A stretch of DNA of 34,931 nucleotides from Streptomyces sp. SM10 (GTDB lineage Bacteria; Actinomycetota; Actinomycetes; Streptomycetales; Streptomycetaceae): contig NZ_NEUF01000023.1 of the NCBI RefSeq assembly GCF_002910915.1, positions 1 through 34,931 of the forward strand, in the 5' to 3' direction. The notes beneath the pieces were generated by a model. That model was not told the origin of the DNA. It did no database searches and saw nothing but the letters and a program-made list of their open reading frames with translations. Below are positions 21,726 to 28,463 of the stretch, one piece after another. A program made the translations under genes and the position numbers. Position 1 is the first letter of the stretch. Each line of letters begins with the position of its first letter.

Positions 21726-24586
21726 CTGCGTGCCTCCTCGACTGTGTCCCCCGTCTCATCGATGCGACCGTCGGTACGGTCGTGGTCGGGCTGTGGGCCG
21801 CTGTCGGCGATCTCCGCCTCGACATCGCGGCGGCCGTCCTTCGCACCCTGGTGGAACCCCCCGAGCCGGCGGCGCAGGGCCTCCTTGTCCAGACTGCCCT
21901 TCCGCTCGGTGGCGGGGGCCGACGGCGCCGCGGTGACCTTGGGGGTGCGCTTGGGCAGCCCCTTGTCCGTGATTCGCTCGGGCGAGGGTGCCGGGTCGGG
22001 CACCTCCTCGCCCAGACCTGTCAGCGGCTGCCGGGGGCCCGGGACGGCGTCGGCGGCCGGGGCGGGGGGCGCGGCCGGGCTCGTGTCGGCGATGCGCTCG
22101 TGACGGTCGGGCCCGATGGCGTACGGGCTCGGCGCGTCCTGCTGCGCGGGCAGCCGGACCTGCATGGTGGTCTCCGCGTCGGACTCCTCCCGGATTCCCG
22201 CCTGCTCGCCGATCCCTGCACCGGGGACCGCCGCGGAGGCGGGCTCGGCGGGAGCGGGGGCCGGTGCGGCGGGGGCCGGCGCGGGTGCGGGCTCGGCGGG
22301 GGCCGGCTGCGGGGCCGCGGCCTCGGTGCCCGCGGCTTCCAGGGTCCGCTCGGCGGCCGTGATCAGCGGGTCCCCCGCGGGGAGGGACGAGCGGGGCGGC
22401 AGTGCGTTGGAGTTGGCTTCGGCGACCGAACCCGGGAGGTTCAGCGTGGGCGCGTCCCCCGGGAGCGGTACGGGCGGCGGGGAGGCCGCGGGCGGAGCCT
22501 TGGGCAGCAGCGCCTGCGGAAGGACGACGACCGCGGTCACCCCGCTCCCCTTCTGTTCGCGCAACTGCACCCGTACGCCGTGGCGGGCCGCCAGCAGCGA
22601 GGAGACCTGAAGCCCCAGCCCGGCCCCGTCCGCGGCCTGTTCGCCCGCTTCGAAGGACGCCGGGTCGGCCAGCCTGGCATTGAGCTCGCTCATCCGGACC
22701 GCCGACATGCCGATGCCCTCGTCCTGCACGGAGAGCATCACCTCCCCGGTCTCCAGCAGCCAGCCGGAGAGCTCGACATGGGAGTCGGGCGGGGAGAAGG
22801 ACGTCGCGTTCTCCAGGAGTTCGGCGACGAGGTGGCTCAGGTCGTCGGCGGCGAAGCCCGCGACCTGGGCGTGCGGCGGCAGGGACTGGATGGTGACCCG
22901 CTCGTACCGCTCGATCTCGCTGACCGCGGCGCGCAGTACGTCGACGAGGGGGATCGGGCCCGCGTGCCCCTGGTTGTGATCGGTGCCTGCGAGGACCAGC
23001 ATGTTCTCGCTGTGGCGCCGCATGACCGTGGCCATGTGGTCCAGCTTGAAGAGGGTCGCGAGGCGCTCCGGGTCCTGCTCGCGCTCCTCCATCCCCTCGA
23101 TGACGCCCAGCTGGCGCTCGACGAGGCCGAGCGTGCGCAGCGACAGGTTGACGAAGGTGTGGTGGACCGTGTTCCGCAGCCGCTCGAGCTGTCCGGTGAG
23201 TTCCGCGACGCGGACCTGGAGTTCGGCCCGCTGGAGCGTGAGGGCCTCACGGCCCGCGATCAGTTCGTCGTGCTCGGTCTCCATGCTCTCGAGCCGGCCG
23301 GTGACGTCGTGGTGCAGCCCGTGCAGCTTGCCGTGCAGGGCGTTGATGGACCGTACGACCTGGGCGAATTCGTCGTTGCGTCCGGTGTAGCGGACCGGCT
23401 CGGCGGTCGCGGGCTCGGCGGCGATGCGGCCGGCCCCGATCCTCAGGACGGCGAGCGGCTGGGTGAGGGTGCGTGCGACGGCCGTGGAGACGCCGACGGC
23501 GATCAGCAGGCAGCCGCCGAGCAGGGCGAGGCGGAGCTCCAGCGCGGTGACGTCGTCGTCGCGCAGTCCCTCCAGCCGCTTGACCTGCGTGGTGGCGAGC
23601 GCGGACTCGACCCCGCGCATGCGGTCGATGCGCGCGGAGAGCGCGGCCTCGACCTTCCCGGGGTCGGCACCCCGGTCGGAGTCGGAGAGCTCGGGGCGGT
23701 CCGTGAACCGGGTGAGGTACCTCTCCGCGGTGGTGACGTCGGGGCCGGTGACCGTGGAGGCGAGCTTGTCCCGGGCGGAGGACCCGGCGGCCTGGTCGAA
23801 CTCGGCGAGGGAGGCGAGCTCGCGCACCCGCGCCTGCTGGGCGGCCCCGCTCAGCTCGTCGCGGTTGCGGTCGTCCTCGCTGCTGCTCGCGTCCTGACTC
23901 TGGACGGGCAGCCCGGTGAACGGGTCGATCTGCTGCTGGGGCTCCGTGCCGGGCACGGCCAGCGCGGCGAGGAGGAGCCCCCTGGTGGCCGAGGCCTGCT
24001 CCACGGCTCCGCCCAGCGCGAGCGGGGCGCGGGTGGCGTCCGCGGCGCGCGGCGGGGTCTTCTCGGCGAGCTCGTCGGCGAGGTCGTGGAGCTTGGCGAT
24101 GACCTCGGAGTAGGCCTGGTAGGCGTCCATCGCCGAGCCCTTGCCGGTGAGGGCCGTCCGGCGGAGGGAGGGGATCTCGGCGAGGTCACGGCGCAGGGCC
24201 GCCGACGAGGCGTCCCTGATCTCGTCGACCTGCTGGTCGACGCGGGCCGCAGGGCTCGTGGAGCCCTTCTTGCCGTCCTCGTCCTCACGGCCGCCCGCGA
24301 TGTGGGCGATGACCGCGTCGCGCTCGTCCGCGAGGGAGTGCGCGAGGGTGATCGCCTGCTGGTTCAGCTCGGCGAGCGTGACCAGGCTCTGGGACTCGTT
24401 GAGATCGGAGGATGCGCCGAGGGCCGCCGGGGCGCCCGCCGCTATGACGGTGATCCCCACGACGGCGACGCCGGCGACCAGCCGGCTGCGTACCCGCACG
24501 GTCCGCTTGGCGGCACCCGCTGCCTGAGGCATCGCCCCGGACTCCTCGCGCGTGCTGTCCTTGCTCCGAGGCCGCTTCTTCTGCAC
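21722..24586 (-). CDS. cvnA: Nitrate/nitrite-sensor-like histidine kinase (CvnA)
   Basis: A ~954-residue membrane kinase that opens the conservon. TM1 is at ~37-58, an extracellular helical region of ~290 residues resembling NIT sensor domains follows (SLVTLAELNQQAITLAHSLADERDAV), TM2 is at ~352-372, then a HAMP-like linker and coiled coil (ESMETEHDELIAGREALTLQRAELQ). The kinase core shows 'LDHMATVMRRHSENMLVLAG', an ATP-binding N-box LVAELLENATSFSPP and DEGIGM. The last ~230 residues are a Pro/Ala/Glu-rich disordered tail. The GTG at 24586 is chosen; a TTG at 24598 is also open, and neither has a clear ribosome site. The signal is unknown; the NIT label is structural only. Confidence 0.92.
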   Translation of the reverse strand: MQKKRPRSKDSTREESGAMPQAAGAAKRTVRVRSRLVAGVAVVGITVIAAGAPAALGASSDLNESQSLVTLAELNQQAITLAHSLADERDAVIAHIAGGREDEDGKKGSTSPAARVDQQVDEIRDASSAALRRDLAEIPSLRRTALTGKGSAMDAYQAYSEVIAKLHDLADELAEKTPPRAADATRAPLALGGAVEQASATRGLLLAALAVPGTEPQQQIDPFTGLPVQSQDASSSEDDRNRDELSGAAQQARVRELASLAEFDQAAGSSARDKLASTVTGPDVTTAERYLTRFTDRPELSDSDRGADPGKVEAALSARIDRMRGVESALATTQVKRLEGLRDDDVTALELRLALLGGCLLIAVGVSTAVARTLTQPLAVLRIGAGRIAAEPATAEPVRYTGRNDEFAQVVRSINALHGKLHGLHHDVTGRLESMETEHDELIAGREALTLQRAELQVRVAELTGQLERLRNTVHHTFVNLSLRTLGLVERQLGVIEGMEEREQDPERLATLFKLDHMATVMRRHSENMLVLAGTDHNQGHAGPIPLVDVLRAAVSEIERYERVTIQSLPPHAQVAGFAADDLSHLVAELLENATSFSPPDSHVELSGWLLETGEVMLSVQDEGIGMSAVRMSELNARLADPASFEAGEQAADGAGLGLQVSSLLAARHGVRVQLREQKGSGVTAVVVLPQALLPKAPPAASPPPVPLPGDAPTLNLPGSVAEANSNALPPRSSLPAGDPLITAAERTLEAAGTEAAAPQPAPAEPAPAPAPAAPAPAPAEPASAAVPGAGIGEQAGIREESDAETTMQVRLPAQQDAPSPYAIGPDRHERIADTSPAAPPAPAADAVPGPRQPLTGLGEEVPDPAPSPERITDKGLPKRTPKVTAAPSAPATERKGSLDKEALRRRLGGFHQGAKDGRRDVEAEIADSGPQPDHDRTDGRIDETGDTVEEARS

Positions 24587-24956
24587 CGGTGCTCGCAATC
24601 TTGACTCGTCCGCCCTTGAAGCAGAGGTGACACACGGTCACGTGCGTGTCCACCCCACCCTGGTGGGCACCGTACGGCTTCTGACCATTCCAGCGCTTTT
24701 GAGAGGGGGCCGTGCATCAACCGCTCCGCCACTCGAACGAGTGAACATCACTCCGGAGTTGGCGAACAAGTCTCCCCACAGGCGCCGCAGGGCATGCGCG
24801 GACCACCGGGTGGAACTTCGGGCCAGGCTTTGGCAGTATGCCCGCCCACATATGCAGGGAGCCCGAATTCCGCTCCCCCGTGCCATTCTGACCTGCTGGT
24901 ACGGTCCGACACGGGGATCGTGCAGGCTCCGTGAAGACATCGTGCAGACTGGTCGG
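24587..24956. promoter_or_regulatory. Divergent intergenic region, conservon versus phosphatase
   Basis: This 370-bp gap contains no convincing gene. It holds an inverted repeat CACTCG-AA-CGAGTG (24730-24743), a hairpin from GGTGACAC with GTGTCCACC (24637-24663 region) and CCCACC-CT-GGTGGG beside it (~24654-24667). Promoters for cvnA (-) and the phosphatase (+) must be here, but I cannot place them with confidence. A CAGACT hexamer lies just before the phosphatase ATG. Confidence 0.45.
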
Positions 24957-25742
24957 ATGCGCATCGAACTCGCCACCGAGCCCGGCGGCCCCGAACGCCC
25001 CAACGAGGACTGGGCATCCGCCACAACCCCCGCGGCGGGCCTGGGCGGCTGCCTCGTCCTGCTCGACGGCGTCACGCCTCCCTCCGGCAGCGACGGCTGT
25101 GTGCACTCGGTTCCGTGGTTCGCGGCGCGGCTCGGGAGCGCTCTGGCCGAACTGTCCGCTTCGCGGAGGGATCTGACGCTGACCGAGATCCTCGCGGAGT
25201 CCATCAGGCGCACCGCCGACACGCATCGTTCCCAGTGTGACCTTTCTCACCCGCGTACGCCTCAGGCGACGGTGGTCCTGGCGCGTTGGGACGACGAGCG
25301 CGTCGAGCACCTGGTGCTCTCCGACTCGGTCCTGCTCGTCGAGGGCGCCGACGGCTCGGTCCTGCCGCTGCTCGACGACCGCCTCGACCGGCTGCCGCCG
25401 GGGTCGCTCGCCTCGGAGGAGATCGCGGACGCCCGCGCACGGAACAAGGAGGGCGGCTTCTTCACGGCCGCCGCCGACCCTCTGGTCGCGTCACGCGCGG
25501 TGACCGGCGAGACCCCCCGGGCGGAGGTCCGGGCCCTGGCGGCGCTGACCGACGGGGCGAGCCGCTGGACGGAGAAGTTCCGGGAGGGCGACTGGAAGGC
25601 CACCATGGGACTGCTGCGCAAGGAGGGGCCCCAGGGGCTGATCGACCGGGTCAGGGAGCTGGAGCGGGCCGACACCGGCCGCGTGCACCTGCGCCGCGGC
25701 AAGACGCACGACGACGCGACAGCGGTCCTCGTGGAGCTGTAG
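24957..25742 (+). CDS. PP2C-like protein phosphatase
   Basis: A 261-residue soluble protein with a reduced PP2C pattern: NED at 16-18, the metal-binding DG at 37-38 (VLLDGVTPP), a central TVVLARWDDERVEHLVLSDS strand pair, TDGASRW (~199) and the terminal HDDATAVLVEL with two Asp. It should remove phosphate from Ser/Thr in a metal-dependent way; targets are unknown. The ATG at 24957 has no ribosome site and CAGACT lies about 6 nt upstream, which fits a leaderless mRNA. Divergent from the conservon kinase; a regulatory link is possible but not shown. Confidence 0.82.
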   Translation: MRIELATEPGGPERPNEDWASATTPAAGLGGCLVLLDGVTPPSGSDGCVHSVPWFAARLGSALAELSASRRDLTLTEILAESIRRTADTHRSQCDLSHPRTPQATVVLARWDDERVEHLVLSDSVLLVEGADGSVLPLLDDRLDRLPPGSLASEEIADARARNKEGGFFTAAADPLVASRAVTGETPRAEVRALAALTDGASRWTEKFREGDWKATMGLLRKEGPQGLIDRVRELERADTGRVHLRRGKTHDDATAVLVEL

Positions 25743-25773
25743 ATCCCGCCCCCGTCGCCGCCGCCCGACGCCC

Positions 25774-25800
25774 CCCGGGCCGCATCCGGCCAGGCCCGGG
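25774..25800. terminator. Terminator between phosphatase and MarR genes
   Basis: A perfect 8-bp stem, CCCGGGCC (25774-25781) with GGCCCGGG (25793-25800) and an 11-nt loop, sits between two converging genes. Confidence 0.65.
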
Positions 25801-25858
25801 CCGGAGACCGCCTTCCGGCGCTGCCTCGCTCCGGGAACCCCCTACGCCCCTGCGCGCT

Positions 25859-26356
25859 TCAGTCCCCGGCGCGCTCGTTGAAGTGGTGCAGCAGCCGCGC
25901 CAGTTCGGCGATCTCGGCCCGGTCCCAGCCCGCGAGCTTGCGGGCGTACCGGCCGCGCCGCGCGTCACGGACGCTGCGGAAGCGCGCGAGACCCTCGCCG
26001 GTCAGGCGGACCAGCGAGGCGCGGCCGTCGGCCGGGTCGGTCTCCCGCGCCACCAGACCGAGCCCCTCCAGGGCGCGCAGCTGACGGCTCATGGTCGCCT
26101 TGCCCACTCCGAAGTACGCGGCGAGGTCCGTGGCGCGCTGACTCCCGGCCGACTCCAGCCGTACGAGGAGCCCGTAGGCCGCCGCCTCCAGGTCCGGGTG
26201 GACCTCGCGGGCCATCTCCCCCGAATTGGCCCGCGCGCGGCGGAGGAAGACCGCCAACTCCCTCTCCAGCGCGAGGAACTCATGGTCCACACCACTTCCG
26301 GCCGTGGCGCCGTGTTCACCGCCGCTTCCACTCCCGTGCACGTCAGCACCCCTCAT
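25859..26356 (-). CDS. MarR-family transcriptional regulator
   Basis: A 165-residue winged-helix regulator. The DNA-binding part is clear: QRATDLAAYFGVGKATMSRQLRALEGLGLVARETDPADGRASLVRLTGEG, with the wing Asp-Gly-Arg motif intact. Flanking helices form the dimer (ALERELAVFLRRARANSGEMAREVH and the C-terminal LARLLHHFNER). The ATG at 26356 gives the longest product; a GTG at 26290, behind GGAAG, would remove 22 low-complexity residues and may be the true start. It probably represses itself and perhaps the divergent lysozyme gene. Confidence 0.9.
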   Translation of the reverse strand: MRGADVHGSGSGGEHGATAGSGVDHEFLALERELAVFLRRARANSGEMAREVHPDLEAAAYGLLVRLESAGSQRATDLAAYFGVGKATMSRQLRALEGLGLVARETDPADGRASLVRLTGEGLARFRSVRDARRGRYARKLAGWDRAEIAELARLLHHFNERAGD

Positions 26357-26590
26357 ACGCTTTCGGGCCGATGAAAATTTCCTTCAACTCCGGCCATCGC
26401 CGCAGCTGGGCCAGTATTTCGCAGGCGTAGACCTCCGGCAGCGGCCAGGTCCCCTTCCGGAGCGCGGGTCTACGTGCGTAGCTTCAGGAGAGCCGGGCGG
26501 CATGTCACCGCCGCGGCGTACGCACCGCAGGAGTGTCCCGCACCCGCTCCTGGGCCATGAGCTCCCCCACCGAGCCCTCGGAGGCACCCG
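26357..26590. promoter_or_regulatory. marR/lysozyme intergenic region with AT-rich repeat and long hairpin
   Basis: Next to the MarR start is an unusually AT-rich patch with GAAA-A-TTTC (26373-26381) inside TGAA-N7-TTCA (26372-26386), a plausible MarR operator. Further on, CGTAGACC (26426-26433) pairs with GGTCTACG (26467-26474); inside it CTCCGG/CCGGAG (26433-26438/26457-26462) extends the stem with a small bulge. The 3' arm overlaps a second repeat CTACG-TG-CGTAG, so alternative folds are possible. The lysozyme ribosome site GGAGG lies just before 26591. Confidence 0.55.
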
Positions 26591-27439
26591 ATGCCCGTGC
26601 ACAGGTCCGGAACCCCCGCCAGACGCCCCCGCCTCGTCGCGGCGGGCACCCTCCTCGCCGCCCTCGCCCTCCTGCTCACGGTGCCCGGAGCGGCGTCCGC
26701 CGCCTCCGGCACCGGCATCGCCACCGTCCCCGAAAGGGGTACGGCGAGGATGGGCCAGGGCGTGATCGCCCACGACGGCCGGGGAAGCGGCTCCCCGACG
26801 GGCACGTCCGCCGTCCAGACGGAAGGCGTGGACGTCAGCAGCCACCAGGGCGACGTCGCATGGTCCACCCTGTGGAGCAGTGGCGTGAAGTGGGCCTACG
26901 TCAAGGCCACCGAGGGGACGTACTACAAGAACACGCACTTCACCCAGCAGTACACCGGCTCCTACAACGTCGGGATGGTCCGGGGCACTTACCACTTCGC
27001 GACCCCCGACACGACCGGCGGAGCGGCCCAGGCGAACCACTTCGTGGACAACGGCGGGGGCTGGTCCCGTGACGGCAGGACGCTGCCCGGCGTGCTGGAC
27101 ATCGAGTGGAATCCGTACGGCGCCCAGTGCTACGGCAAGACCCGGGCCGGCATGGTCAGCTGGATCCGCGACTTCGTGAACACCTACAAGGCCCGCACCG
27201 GCCGCGACCCGGTGATCTACACCGCGACCAGCTGGTGGAAGGACTGCACCGGCAACAACGCGGGCTTCGGCGCCACCAACCCGCTCTGGGTGGCCCGCTA
27301 CAACAGCACGGTCGGCGAACTCCCGGCCGGCTGGAGCTACTACACGATGTGGCAGTACACGTCGTCCGGCCCGACGGTCGGCGACCACAACCACTTCAAC
27401 GGCGCGCTCGACCGCGTGGTGGCGCTGGCGAACGGCTGA
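26591..27439 (+). CDS. Secreted GH25 lysozyme (muramidase)
   Basis: A 282-residue exported glycoside hydrolase family 25 enzyme that cuts the MurNAc-GlcNAc bond, of the cellosyl type known from Streptomyces. A signal peptide spans ~1-37 (basic start, LLAALALLLTVPGAASA). A ~40-residue linker follows, then the GH25 barrel from GVDVSSHQGDVAW, with candidate catalytic Asp81 and the paired Asp170/Glu172 in LDIEWNP. YVKATEGTYYKN, GTYHFATPD and MWQYTSSG are family strings. The ATG at 26591 follows GGAGG. No separate wall-binding domain is seen. Confidence 0.95.
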   Translation: MPVHRSGTPARRPRLVAAGTLLAALALLLTVPGAASAASGTGIATVPERGTARMGQGVIAHDGRGSGSPTGTSAVQTEGVDVSSHQGDVAWSTLWSSGVKWAYVKATEGTYYKNTHFTQQYTGSYNVGMVRGTYHFATPDTTGGAAQANHFVDNGGGWSRDGRTLPGVLDIEWNPYGAQCYGKTRAGMVSWIRDFVNTYKARTGRDPVIYTATSWWKDCTGNNAGFGATNPLWVARYNSTVGELPAGWSYYTMWQYTSSGPTVGDHNHFNGALDRVVALANG

Positions 27440-27457
27440 GCACGCACGACGCGGGAC

Positions 27458-27494
27458 CGGACCCCCGGCGACTCCCCAGGTCGCCAGGGGTCCG
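27458..27494 (+). terminator. Intrinsic terminator after the lysozyme gene
   Basis: A near-continuous stem (CGGACCCC 27458-27465 with GGGGTCCG 27487-27494, and GGCGAC 27467-27472 with GTCGCC 27480-27485) has a 7-nt loop and is followed by a short T-rich run (GTCGTTTCTC). This is the clearest intrinsic terminator in the window. Confidence 0.88.
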
Positions 27495-27514
27495 TCGTTT
27501 CTCCCCTCCCGCTA

Positions 27515-27544
27515 TGCACGGTGCGTATACACGCTATGTATAGT
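27515..27544 (+). promoter_or_regulatory. Candidate promoter of the NodB lipoprotein gene
   Basis: TATAGT (27539-27544) is a good -10; TGCACG (27515-27520), 18 nt away, is a weak -35. The stretch around it (TATGCAC, GTATAC, CTATGTATAG) is locally AT-rich with overlapping small repeats, so an activator or repressor may act here. The leader would be about 45 nt. Confidence 0.5.
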
Positions 27545-27596
27545 CATGGCGTACCGCACCGCCGGTGTGCGGCCGACCCATGGGGAGTGACGTGCC

Positions 27597-28370
27597 GTGC
27601 CTGTTGTGCCCGGAAAGATGACACCGTTCGGCGCGGGGTTCACCGCCGCGCTCGTGACGCTCCTCACGCTGACGCTCGGCGGCTGCTCGATGGAGACCAC
27701 GGCCCCCGGGTCCGCCCGCGCGGACGCCGCCTCGGACGCCAAGGGATCCTTCGGACCGGTGGACTGCCGCAAGGCCAAGTGCATCGCGCTGACGTTCGAC
27801 GCGGGCCCGGCGGAGGACACCCCGCACCTCCTGGACGTCCTCAAGGAGAAGAAGGTGCCGGCCACCTTCTTCCTGCTGGGGAAGAACCACGTCCTGAAGC
27901 ACCCGGAGACCGTGCGGCGCATCGAGGCCGAGGGCCACGAGGTCGCCAACCACACCTGGTCGCACGAGATCCTGACCGGGAGGAAGCCCGGCGAGATACG
28001 GGACGAGCTGGAGCGGACCCAGGAGGCGATCGAGCGGATCACCGGGAAGAAGCCCCGGTTGATGCGCCCTCCTCAGGGCCGTACCGACGACACCGTCTCC
28101 AGGGTCTGCGAGGAGCTCGGGCTCTCCCAGGTCCTGTGGAGCGCGACCGCCAAGGACTACTCCACGAACGACTCCGCACTGATCAGGAAACGGATACTCG
28201 ACCAGGCCGGCAAGGACGGGGTGATCCTGCTGCACGACATATACAAGGGGACGGTCCCCGCGGTGCCGGGCATCATCGACACCCTGAAGGAGCGGGGCTA
28301 CACCTTCGTCACCGTCCCCCAGCTGATGGCCCCCGCGGAGCCCGTGCCCGGCACGGTCTACCGCCCCTGA
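27597..28370 (+). CDS. NodB-type polysaccharide deacetylase lipoprotein
   Basis: A 257-residue CE4 deacetylase-like protein. The N-terminus is a lipoprotein signal with LGGC, lipid Cys30. NodB motifs are motif 1 TFDAGP (66-71), motif 2 NHTWSHE (His119, His123), motif 3 RPPQG (Arg157), and motif 5 ILLHD (His213). Motif 1 has Ala69 where canonical CE4 enzymes have the metal-binding second Asp, so metal use may be altered, although such TFDAGP forms do occur in actinobacteria. Likely acts on N-acetyl groups of wall sugars outside the membrane. The GTG at 27597 follows GGGGAG; an ATG at 27618 is an alternative. Confidence 0.9.
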   Translation: MPVVPGKMTPFGAGFTAALVTLLTLTLGGCSMETTAPGSARADAASDAKGSFGPVDCRKAKCIALTFDAGPAEDTPHLLDVLKEKKVPATFFLLGKNHVLKHPETVRRIEAEGHEVANHTWSHEILTGRKPGEIRDELERTQEAIERITGKKPRLMRPPQGRTDDTVSRVCEELGLSQVLWSATAKDYSTNDSALIRKRILDQAGKDGVILLHDIYKGTVPAVPGIIDTLKERGYTFVTVPQLMAPAEPVPGTVYRP

Positions 28371-28387
28371 CCGGCCGGGCACGCGGA

Positions 28388-28417
28388 ACGGCCCGCCCTC
28401 CGGGGAGAGCGGGCCGT
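28388..28417. terminator. Terminator between deacetylase and lon
   Basis: A perfect 9-bp stem, ACGGCCCGC (28388-28396) with GCGGGCCGT (28409-28417), has a further CTC/GAG pair in the loop. It serves converging genes. Confidence 0.8.
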
Positions 28418-28447
28418 CCGTACCGGCCGCGGACGTGGTGCCACGCC

Positions 28448-28462
28448 CGTCACCGCGTGACG
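28448..28462 (-). terminator. Short hairpin directly after the lon stop codon
   Basis: CGTCAC-CGC-GTGACG forms a 6-bp stem with a 3-nt loop one base beyond the lon stop. It may aid lon 3'-end formation together with the larger hairpin at 28388-28417. Confidence 0.5.
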
Positions 28463-28463
28463 C

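Noticed and set aside
21707..24604. 965-codon frame antisense to the conservon kinase
   Set aside because: Shadow of cvnA; low-complexity Gly/Arg/Val composition.
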